Shown piece by piece: positions 47,780 through 58,100 of a DNA stretch of 64,000 nt. This DNA comes from Synaphobranchus kaupii (taxonomy: Eukaryota; Chordata; Actinopteri; Anguilliformes; Synaphobranchidae). The notes under the pieces were generated by a model that saw only the letters and a program-made list of their open reading frames with translations, did not search any database and had not been told where the DNA came from. Each line of letters begins with the position of its first letter. Position 1 is the stretch's first letter. The translations under genes were made by a program, and so were the position numbers. Location of the stretch: contig CM056391.1 in the NCBI GenBank assembly GCA_029718625.1, positions 22,259,305-22,323,304 on the forward strand, written 5' to 3'.

Positions 47780-48340
47780 TTACGCCCCAGACTCAGAGAC
47801 CCAAGCACAGACCAGGATTAGGCAAAAATATTGTTTATTCCAGTCCAAGGTCAAAAAGCCAGGTAATCAGATTCCAAACAAGACAATCAAAATCCAAAAG
47901 AATAATCAAAAACAGTCCAAAAGATCAAAACCAGGAAATCAGATAGGCGACGGTACAAAGGGAGTAGGCAGAGGCGTAGTAAAGAAACAAAAGCAAAAGG
48001 TCAAATAATCCAGAAAAGCAGAAAGGCAAACAAACAAAATCGGCAGGCAAAAACTCAAAATCAAACGGAAGGGTGTCTCGGAAATCACAAATAAACACAG
48101 GCTTAGAAAGACGTAGGCACTGGGAATATCAATCAACATTCTGACAAGGAGCAAGTGAAACTGAAGGGTATATATAGGTAGGGAACACTCAACTCAAGGG
48201 AAAGCAGGTGCGAGTGAGAGGAGTAACAGGGAAGACTCACAGGTGCAGACAATGATACAATGAGAGGGACCATGATAGAATAATGAGGGAACAAGGAAGA
48301 CTCGGACTGGACTAAGCATGCAAACGAATAGACAAGACAT
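47780..48340. repeat. unclassified dispersed repeat
   Basis: A-rich sequence with recurring GTCCAA/TCAAAA/CAGGAAATCAG words, starting TTACGCCCCAGACTCAGAGA and ending GACAAGACATGACCGGGAGT. It looks like the end of a fish retroelement from memory, but no coding part is present. Confidence 0.35.
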
Positions 48341-48356
48341 GACCGGGAGTGTTAAA

Positions 48357-49429
48357 GACACTCTTGATATCTTATTTTCTGGTACTCTTACAAGCGATAC
48401 TATAACTTCTCTGCATTTGAATGGATCTCTATGGAAATTGTGGGGTGGGAATAGATTTAGCTGTAAATTATGCTGGAACAGTATGGTATACATGGTTGGC
48501 AAAATGGCTGTAAGTCATCAAGGGTCTGAGGTATCAAACGAGCCTCAAACCATCACTCTGCTGTCAGATATGCAGTAGATATGGATGGATCACTTTAAGG
48601 GTTGTTTCTCCTGACAAATTTTCCTATTGAACTCTAAAAATAAGTCAGGAGAAGAAACCCTTCAAGTTATCCATCCATATCTACTGCATATCTGGCAGCA
48701 GAGCGATGGTTTAAGGCTTGTTTGATACGTCAGACCCTTGATGACTTGAAGCGATTTAGCCAACCATGTGTTCCATACTGTTCCAGTGTAATTTACAGCT
48801 AAATCTAGTCCCACCCCCCAATTCCCATCAAGATCCATTCAAATGCAGGGAGGTTATAGTATCGCTTGTAGGAGTACCAGAAAATAAGGTATCAAGAGTC
48901 TTTTGATATTGTTGGGTCACAGACATCAGGAAGTCATGGCATGCAAAGGATATGTGATCAAATATTAAAAATGATTACTTTATTCTACATTATGTTAAAC
49001 TATCCAATATTTTTTGATGCCCGAAAATGGGGGGAACTCTGTACGAAAGGTTCTATCATTTCTAAACGGTTCATCCGATATGGATGAAAATACCCTCAAA
49101 TTAAAGCTTAGTTCTTGGTCTAGTTTTTATTCCATTTCACTGCTAACACCATGTCGTATTTTGTGTGTGGGCTCAATAATCACAACATAATGAAAAATTA
49201 TTTTTTTAGTAAAATAATAGTTCATTACAATACAGGAGGATGAAGGTACCACGTTACATGTTACAACTACAGTTCGATGTCTGCGTGTGTGTGTGTGTGT
49301 GTGTGAGTGTGTGCACATTGCAGTCTGCACTTCAACGTCATTGTCATTGTATCCTTTCAAATTCAAAGTGCTAGAGTACAGAACAAAAATAACAATGTGT
49401 CACTGTCCAATAAATTATGGTGCTCACTG
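48357..49429. mobile_element. long-hairpin family, member 5, left-truncated
   Basis: It starts abruptly inside the core (ACTCTTGATATCTTATTTTC) and ends with ..AAATTATGGTGCTCACTG before TA, the terminal type of member 3. Both arms of the hairpin are present. The LTR-like segment at 49110-49320 interrupts the right end. Confidence 0.75.
49110..49320. repeat. LTR-like segment inserted in hairpin element
   Basis: Copy of the segment at 44815-44985, followed by a (GT)n run (49284-49303). It separates AATTAAAGCT from GCAGTCTGCACTTCAACGTC, which are continuous in member 3. Confidence 0.6.
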
Positions 49430-49689
49430 TATTTCTACGGGATCCTTTGGAATGGAGATGCCTTTTTCCAAAGCCAAGGAGTTGATTGGTCAAAGGGCGG
49501 TGCTTTTGTATATTTCAATCCGATAGCCTGAACATAACCTGCCCCGGAGCAGGTTAGCCCTCCAGAGTAAGTTGCCATGGCAAAATACCCCGGTTAAAAG
49601 TTAGTCTGCTTCATGGTACAGAAAACCCAGGGTTGAAGATTAAATTAGCTCACTAACGTCTTAATCTCGCTTCGTAGTACACCCCTAAG

Positions 49690-50490
49690 GTCTGGAAAAC
49701 CAAGAAACATTTCACATAGAATGGCCTGAGACCTGGTGAGAAATGGTCAGAAGAACCCACATATCACTGCAAAAGAGCTGCAAAAAAGAGTAGCACACAC
49801 AGGTCTAGTTATTCACAGGACAACAATACAACATACTTTAAACAACAAAGACCTACATGGCAGAGTTGCCAGAAATAAGCCTTTCCTACGACCTTAACAC
49901 AATATTAAGCATCTGAAGTATGCAAAACAAAACCTTGAGAAGCCTGAAGCCTTTTGGAACAATGTGCTTTGGACTGACAAAACCAAAATGGCCACAACCA
50001 AAAAAGGTATGTTTGGAGAAAAAAGGGTGAAGCATTTGTAGAGAAGAACACATTGCCAACTGTTAAGCATGGAGGTGGATCCATTATGATTTGGCGTTGT
50101 GTAGCAGCTGGGGACACATTAACTATTGTACAGGTGGAATGAAGCCTGGATTCCACCAAATATCAAGAAAGAGGCTAATGTTCAAAGGTCAGTCCAGACA
50201 TTGAAGTTGAAGAGAGGTTGGGTATTCCTCAAAATCAATCATGAATATCTCCAGGAAAGATGGATGAAGGTTTTGGAATGGCCACCACAGTCCCCAGACT
50301 TGAACATTATTGAAAAGCTGTGGAGAGATTCCGTGCATGCAAGGAGGCCGAGGAATATTTCTGAGCTAGAGGTGTTCTGCCAGGAAGAATGGGGAAAAAT
50401 TCCAAAAGCAAGAATTGAAAGACTCTTAGCTGGCTACAGGAAGTGTTTGCAAGCTGTTATATGTCAGGTTAGATATTCACTTAGATATTA
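49690..50490 (+). pseudogene. Tc1-like transposase remnant
   Basis: The readable pieces are KHGGGSIMIWRCVAAGD, then MKVLEWPPQSPDLNIIEKLW and EEWGKIPKARIERLLAGYRK. This is the second half of a Tc1 DDE transposase with several frame breaks. The Asp preceding the KHGGG block and the start are decayed. It probably belongs to the family whose ends lie at 46245 and 53529. Confidence 0.78.
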
Positions 50491-51108
50491 GGTTATTTTT
50501 CAGCTGCTGTCATGTGTTTAGCTGTGAACTAATCATAAGGTTTATCATTTTAAAGTACACTCTGTGGACAAAGCATGCAGGGTAGATTGTTACACACAGG
50601 GGGGTCAGTATTACATGTTTTATATGCTTCACATATCGCTATAATCAACTAAAAAAACCAAACATACAAATTAAAACCATATAGTTACTGTAAGTACCTG
50701 CCAGAAAAAGTTAATTGAATTGTAATATTTTCTATTTTTATTGCTTTTACTCCGAATACAGTTACATTTTTTACAGTATGCCAACATTTTAAAAAGAAAA
50801 AGGAGGAGTTGAAAGACCAGGGAGTACAGGAGCGGCCGAAGGTTGGCTACAGAAGCCATACCAAAGTTTTCACAGAAAAGCAGGAAACCAAACTGCCAAG
50901 CTACTTCGTCAGGGCAGCATGTGTATTATGGCCTGAGCTGTAAAGAGGTAAGGCTAGGTATCATTAATATAAAGATATAAAAACAACAGTAAACTGGGGT
51001 GCAAAAATTTGGACAACCCTGGTCAAAATTCCTTTTACAATTAATATCTAAGTGAACAGAAGCTAACCTGACAATAATACAAACAATAACCAGTCCTCCT
51101 CGTACATA

Positions 51109-52639
51109 CACTACTCACAAAAAGTTAGGGATATTTGGCTTTCGGGTGAAATTTATGGAAAATGTAAGTTCACGCTACAGTGATATTATACGTATCATGA
51201 AAGTAGGGCATTTAAGTAGAAGCATGCAATGGTGATTTCCTCATCTCAAACAATTTATTGAAACAAAAGCCAACAACAGTGGTGGGTATACCACAACAAA
51301 AATGTCAATGTCTCAATAACTTGTCATGTGCCCTTGAGCATCAATTACAGCTTGACAACGACGTCTCATGCTGTTCACAAGTCGACTTATTGTCTGCTGA
51401 GGCATGGCATCCCACTCTTCTTGAAGGGCGGCCCTCAGGTCATTGAGGTTCTGGGGTACAGAGTTACGAGCCTCTACACGGTGAGTCAGCTGATCCCATA
51501 GGTTTTCTATGGGATTCAGGTCTGGAGAAAGTGCAGGCCACTCCATTTGAGGTACCCCAGTCTCCAGCAGCCTTTCCTTAATGATGCGACCTCGATGAGC
51601 TGGAGCATTGTCATCCATGAAGATGAAATTAGGCCTGTGTTGTTCATGCAGGGGCACAATGACTGGATTAATGATGTTATTCAGGTAGTATGGGCTTGTC
51701 ACTGTACCATTCACAAAGTGTAGGGCAGTTCTGTATTGACTAGACACACCTGCCCACACTGTAACACCGCCACCACCAAAGGGTCGTCTGGTGACAACAG
51801 TGGCTGATGCATAGCGCTCTCCTTGACGTCTCCAACATCGTTGGCGGCCATCATTTCTGCTCAACGTGAATCGACTTTCATCAGAGAACAGCACTGAGGC
51901 CCACTGGTCCCTCGTCCAGCGTAAATGCTCCCTGGCCCATGCAAGACGATGACGCCTGTGCCTGGTGGTGAGGTCAGGTACCCTTGCAGGTCGTCTAGCA
52001 CGCAGACCACGCTGATGTAAACGGTTTCGAATGGTCTGACGTGACACTTGGGTGCCTCTCACCTCCCTTAAATGTGCCTGGAGTTGAGTGGCATTCATCA
52101 TCCGGTTCCGCAGGGCACTGTTCACAATGAAGCGGTCATCAGTGTGGGATGTGGCCAAAGGACGTCCACTTCTATGCCTTTCTGTGACTCTTCCAGTCTC
52201 TCTGTATCTCTGTTGCAACCTGCTGATGACACTCTGTGACACTCTAAGCTCAGTGGCCACTTCCCTCTGAGAACATCCTGTTTGAAGCCTCGCAAGGGCG
52301 AGGTACTGTTGATCAATTGTTAGGTGTCGTCTTGGTCTCATGATGTCAAAATGTGAACAGCATGATGAAGAGGACTGTTTAAATACCAATTCTAATTGAA
52401 CCAGGACATTTATTGGTCGATTCATGGATCAAACACCTGTTGTGAATTTTGCCGTTCAGCTCCTTGTTAGAGAACAGCAAGTTGTGCAAAAAGTACTGAA
52501 ACATTGAATAGTTGGACATGTGCATTCAAAAGTTTAGAGAAGGTCAAATTAATTTCACCTGTAAAGGTTATAGTGAATTTTAGGTTCATCCTGAAATTTC
52601 ACCCGAAAGCCGAATATCCCTAACTTTTTGTGAGTAGTG
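51109..52639 (-). mobile_element. Tc1-like transposon, apparently complete
   Basis: It is 1531 bp, flanked by TA, with inverted ends CACTACTCACAAAAAGTTAG on both sides that stay matched for about 45 bp. It contains one uninterrupted transposase gene. Structural completeness and well-matched ends suggest recent insertion. Confidence 0.93.
51313..52341 (-). CDS. Tc1/mariner-family transposase, intact
   Basis: The start at 52341 gives 342 aa ([13 protein letters not shown]..), the usual Tc1 size; an upstream in-frame ATG at 52425 would add 28 residues with no family resemblance. The N-terminal half has two helix-turn-helix motifs ([35 protein letters not shown] follows the second). The catalytic triad is visible: FSDESRFTL (Asp), [11 protein letters not shown] (Asp) and [12 protein letters not shown] (Glu), with a DD34E-type arrangement. 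It would cut and paste the element at TA sites. No stops or frame breaks were seen, so activity is possible but unproven. Confidence 0.93.
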   Translation of the reverse strand: MRPRRHLTIDQQYLALARLQTGCSQREVATELRVSQSVISRLQQRYRETGRVTERHRSGRPLATSHTDDRFIVNSALRNRMMNATQLQAHLREVRGTQVSRQTIRNRLHQRGLRARRPARVPDLTTRHRRHRLAWAREHLRWTRDQWASVLFSDESRFTLSRNDGRQRCWRRQGERYASATVVTRRPFGGGGVTVWAGVSSQYRTALHFVNGTVTSPYYLNNIINPVIVPLHEQHRPNFIFMDDNAPAHRGRIIKERLLETGVPQMEWPALSPDLNPIENLWDQLTHRVEARNSVPQNLNDLRAALQEEWDAMPQQTISRLVNSMRRRCQAVIDAQGHMTSY

Positions 52640-53529
52640 TATATTATTTTGTGTAATTAAAATTATTTATAAAAACTATTTTCTTCAATGTTGTTAGAAA
52701 GCTACCAGAAAAGAGTAGCAAAATGTCGTCAGGTCGGTTTGTTTAACATAGATATATACTACCAGGAATGCTTTCTTCTGTGGAAATTTGGACCAATGAG
52801 TGGATTCTGACGCAGCGGCACATTAACGCTGTTTCTGGCGCAAGAATTACCTACCGGATCTACGTTCCAAATAAAAAAAATAAATACGTACGAGGACTGG
52901 TTATTGTTTGTATTGCCAGAATCCGCTTCGTTCGCATTCGTATACGTGCGAGAAGTGTCATTTTGAGACCTTTTCAGCTGCCCTATAGAAGTGAATGGAG
53001 AGTGACAAATACCCTATTCTGGATTATCACCCCTGGGGAGCACAGAGCAGCTAACAAACATATTTTGCCACCATTTGGACTCATATCATGACCAGGTAAA
53101 ACTACACAACCCAAAGTTCTACCAAAGTTCAGTTGTGCTTTAACACCAGACAGAACAGCCACCACAGTTGGATGCTTTAGAAGGCATGGAGTTACTTCAT
53201 GGAGTTTAGCCCTGGAATTATATTCACTTGACTCATTGAAGCCTTAATGAGTAAATCACCTGGCCTGGGCCTTAGTAATCATCTTTTTAAAAAGTAACAA
53301 GGAATAATCCAAAAGGGTTCCCAAACCATTGCATAGGGCCTTTTTGTATTATTTTGAAACTAAAAATTTTTTATAAAAATTAATCTTGCTTTAAAATTGG
53401 AAGAAATGTGTCATGTTTAACTTTGTACCATATAGAGGTCAGATTAGCTTCTGTCCTCTATATGTTCACTTAGATATTAATTGTAAAAGGCATTTTGACT
53501 AGGGGTGCCCAAACTTTTGCACTCCACTG

Positions 53530-54915
53530 TATATATTGTATGCAATATTTACTCTGCATAAACACATTAAGTTAATAATATACATATTAAATACAGTATA
53601 AATATAAAAATAATACCTTTATTACCTTTATTAATATTACCTATAGCGGGGTCAGCATGTCACCATGGCCTTGGCAGCGAGTGCTGAAGGATGCTAGCTA
53701 CCACCGCTAGCATCTTTCCCCTGGAAGCGATTTCAGCCTCACTTCATTGGGGAGGGGCACCCTGGCTGTATTGGAACAGCAAATGGGTCCGGGTGGATGC
53801 AGGAAGAGGATTTCCTTGTCTTCCTGCATCATCTCAATCACTTCACCCAGCCAACACTTATAAGGCCAACATTGTTCACAGTTTCATTGCAATGCATTAA
53901 TTTCTGCAAAAGCAGCAATATTGACCTCCCCCCCTAGCCAGTGGACTGTGGTGTGTTTAGAACTCAAAAACAAAGTATATGCACACCAACATGGATGCCT
54001 GGATGAGGGCAAACCCAGGCTGCACATTCTCTATCTGTGACATCCCTCGAATGGTGCGGATGTTCTTACCTCTGGGTCCTTAATCCTGAAAACACTCGCT
54101 GCACGGGTATCTGGCCATACAACAGTGCCGTCTTCAGGAAAAGGGACTTTGCTTCCATCCTTTGTCACTGACCGTCCTCCTCCAGCTGATGTGCTGCTTC
54201 CTCCCATCACCACCTCCTCCTGTGGCCTCTCTGATGGTTGCCTCCTCCATCACCACCTGTGGCTGGTAGACCCAGCTACTTGGTCTCCACGTACAGACGA
54301 AGCTCCCACCATCATGTTGTCCCCAACTGCATCCCCAGATGAGGAGTTCTCTCTCGAGGTCATCCACCCTTTCCCACAGGCAGGGCTAAGGAAAATGACT
54401 GTAAAAAAATAGAATGTCCACACAAATACTAACTGACACCCACTGAGGCCATTGAGGGGAGAAAAATGCCAGTAAGCCAGAAAATGAATAAATTAATTCT
54501 TAATAAAAAGAAAAACAAGGAGAAGGAAAACATCTCGCCTTCCAGATGGAGTGGGGAAATGCCACTGTGTTGTATGTGGGGAGGAATTGTTCCAGACCAA
54601 AAGAGCGATGTAGCCAGTGCTCTGGGTGTGGGCTGTGGGCATATTTAGTGATGTGTAGTAACACAGTGACAATCCTAGTGACGGCACATTCTCAGTAAGT
54701 TAATTTAGCTGACATGGTTCCTCTCCTCTCATGTTCACTACTGTTCCAGGCCAGGTAAAAGATGTAAGTTAAACTTTGAAGTAACTGACTTAAAAGCTTC
54801 CTTACATCTTGGTGTTTCTTAGTAGAAAGATTGTTATGTGTTCTTACTGAAATATAAAACCACTAAATTCAGATATAGTTGATTTGTACTATAACAAATA
54901 TTTTATCTGTCTCAG
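53530..54915. other. region upstream of the bend5-like gene, nothing firm
   Basis: GC-rich stretches at 53640-53830 and 54040-54420 have open frames on both strands and a GTAAGA donor-like site on the minus strand (about 54070), but no domain I recognise. The promoter and first non-coding exon of the bend5-like gene should lie here but were not identified. Confidence 0.35.
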
Positions 54916-55108
54916 GCTCAGCCAATGTTTGCCGATGTCCGGTTCTTGGATGATAACATCCACCAGACGGTACCTATCGAGTATATAAAGGACTTCAAGC
55001 CCAAGGATCTGACAGATTTTTGTATTAAAAAGAAGTACAGTATTCTTTGGAAGAAAACGCCAGAGGATGGGGGGTTTTACTATGCTGCACAAATTCTGAA
55101 GCTAGCAG
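54916..55108 (+). CDS. bend5-like exon 1 (coding)
   Basis: Acceptor ttttatctgtctcag, then GCTCAGCC and ATG at 54925; MFADVRFLDDNIHQTVPIEY then IKDFKPKDLTDFC...YYAAQILKLA. The donor is GTACAC, phase 1. The acceptor suggests a 5' non-coding exon upstream. The N-terminal domain resembles the start of BEND5. Confidence 0.85.
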
Positions 55109-58100
55109 GTACACTGTCGCTTACACAACAGTACATGAATAACTTCTCATGTATTTGGAAAGTGTCAGTCACGTAACAACAATTTACACAGACACGTCGT
55201 ATTTACAGTGGTGTGGGAATCACTTGGGGGTCATATGGTAAAATCTTCAGATTCCACATTTAATTCCTTAATGGAGGCTGCAGAACAGCTTTCTGGTGGA
55301 AGTGGGCTTGGGACCTGAATCTGACTGAAATTACACTTGTGGTGGGAGTAAAAACTGCAGGGTCACAGCTGTGTTTGTCCCAAGCAGAGAGGCCTCACTC
55401 ACATGTTACCCAGCAGTGACCTACCACCATCATGAATTTTAATGTAGCCTAAAGATGTAAAAAAATAAATTCAGGTTAACTTTGATGTTTTGCATGGTTG
55501 CTTCGGTTTTATTCGTTTATCTGTCATTTTGTCTTTCATACAACCGGAAAGACCCTGGGACATCCAGAATTCCAGTCCCTCATGTTTCTAGTGATGATGA
55601 GATGACAGAGCACAGAGATGACTGCAGAGCATGCAGTGGAACAGCAGTGGTATGGCATTCAGTGTTCCCATCATTTTATTTTCTATTTCTGTCTGCCTAA
55701 AGTAGTATAGGGTATGAAGAGGAAGGATATTGTTCCATATCGGATTTAGGGTACTATATTTCATGAATATTATGTGAACCATACCACGCAAAAATGTCCA
55801 GTTTGGGTACAATGAATTAGCTTTATTTCTCCGTCATCAAATTTCACCCCAAACATAAAAGGTGCCATAAAATTTCAACATAATAGGAGGGTTAACTGTT
55901 TCCAACTACAGGAAGCAATTTCAGACCAATATGGTATGTTGTGTGTCATGGTGTATTGATTTGACATGGAATGACCCTATCCAAACATTCTACAACCAGT
56001 CCCCTAAAAAGATCCTCCCTTAATTTGGCAGAACGTGTACACAATGTATCCTTAATGTGTGAGGTCATTTTACTTTATCTGCTCATTTCAGAAGGAAAAG
56101 AAAAAAAACAACGAGGAGTCTCACAAGAAATCTCTACTAGAAATCATGAAAGGGAAAAAAAAACAAATAATCACAAAACGTCAGAGAGAGATACCTGAGA
56201 GTGATGACGACGCTGTAGTCCCTTTCGAAATACACCAGGAATTACAAAACAAATGCATTCTGCTCAAAAAGAAGCAGAGGGAATATGAAGACCTCATCGC
56301 CGAAAAGGAGGCGGCTGTGAAGAAACTGACAGAAAAGAACAGAGAGATGTCATCAGAACTGAAGAAATTAAGGCAGCTGAACATTTGCCTTCAGGAGCAG
56401 CTCCTCCTGCAAAAACCAGGTTTTTAATTCTCCAAAACACTGCAAGAATGATTTCCTCTTACCTTTGTCATCATGTTTCTGTCCTAATACAGTGCCCTCC
56501 ATAAGTTTTGGGACAAAGACATATTTGTTCTTTATTTGGCCCTGTACTCCACAATTTTAGATTTGTAATCAAACAATTCACATGTAGTTAAATGCAGATT
56601 CTCAGCTTTTAGTAAAGGGTATTTTATACATTTTGGTTGCACCATGTAGAAATTACAGCAATTTAGAAAATTGCCCCCTCCCCCCCAATTCACGGCACCA
56701 TAATGTTTGGGACGTATTAATGTTATGTAAATGAATGTAGTCATGTTTAGTACGTTGTTGCATATCCTTTGCATGCAATGAGTGCTTGAAGTCTGAGCCA
56801 CATCACCAGGTGCTTCTCTGGCGATGCTCTGCCAGGCCTGTACTGCAGCCATCTTCAGCTCCTGCTTGTTTGTGGGGCTAGTTGCCTTGAGTTTTCTCTT
56901 CAGCATATGAAACACATGTTCAATTGGATTCAGATTGGGTAACTGACTTAAGGCCCGTCCACACTAAGAACAATGACTATAACGATAACTATAAATATAT
57001 CGTTTTAAAAATCGCTCTAACTCAAGCGGATGGCGGAGTCCACACCACAGCCATAACGGCAACGACAGTGACGAACCTAAAATTGTGGAGTACAGAGCCA
57101 AATCAAGAAAACATTTATTTTTCCCCAAATGTTATGGAGGGCACTGTATGTGCCATGATTTATTTTTCTGTATTATTATAGGATCTCAGCAAATGCAAGT
57201 GCCCTTGATGATTCATGACACCGATACAGTGCCCCAAAGCAAAGTGTTACCAGTGCCATTAGTGAAGGTGGAGGATGGAAAGGTAAAGAATTACAAAATA
57301 TATACCACAGTAATGTCCGGGATGTTGGGTGCTGGGCACTCATGTGGTTGGTGGGACAGTGGAGTGGCTCCTGGGAGCTCCTGGACGGTTCGATATAACT
57401 AGGGCAGAGGTGGGCAACGAGGGCCGTATCCGTTTCTGGTTTTCATGCCAACTTCTGGCCTTAATTACCTAATTAGCCCTAATATTTACGCCATCTGACA
57501 TTTTAGCTACAATTCTTAATAAGCGCATGAATGACAGCCGAAGACTTCTTGTGTCCTTATATGAAACATTTTAATGTGATCTAATCTACCAGTGTTGGTG
57601 TAAACAGCCAATTAGCTAATTTAGCTGGGGTAATTTGTGGGAACAAAAACCTGCATACACACGGCCCTCCAGGACTGGAATTGCCCACCCCTGAACTAGG
57701 GCCACAAGTTTATCTCGACCATGTGACTCGCATGGATTTAAACCTGTAATTCAACTTATCCTCCAGTGGCCCCTGTAGGCACTTGAACAGCACACTCAAG
57801 TGGCTTATTATACAATTGAGAGAAAAATAAAAATATAAATTATATAGTGGCTAATTGAGACGCTTATAAAAATGTTAGTTGACCAAATATACTGTATGAG
57901 TCAGAGAAGGGAAAGTTAAAATGTCACCAAACGCATATCTTTGAGCAAACGAGTGTAGCTGTAACCGGTACATTGCAGACAGAAGGATTTAATTTATTTT
58001 GCTCAACTTGCAATGTATTAATAAATCGTGCAAAGATAACAATAGACCGACATTTAAAAACAAAGAAACATCAATTAAAGGGGCAGTTCACCCTAAAACA

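Larger units (their letters stand above)
46245..53529. mobile_element. nested Tc1/mariner island
   Basis: Left end CAGTGGGGTGCAAACAATTT and right end (inverted) CAGTGGAGTGCAAAAGTTTG are the termini of one Tc1-like family, and the sequence inside each end stays complementary for about 300 bp (46300-46555 plus 47220-47260 versus 53150-53435). A further left-type end lies at 50998-51020. Inside are a hAT MITE, a hairpin element, an LTR-like piece, a Tc1 remnant and an intact Tc1-like element. The order of insertion is only partly clear. Confidence 0.6.

Noticed and set aside
54031..54412. Possible coding exon on either strand upstream of the bend5-like gene
   Set aside because: Open frames and a GTAAGA site exist, but frames break (a TGA after SHRW on the minus strand) and no domain is recognised.
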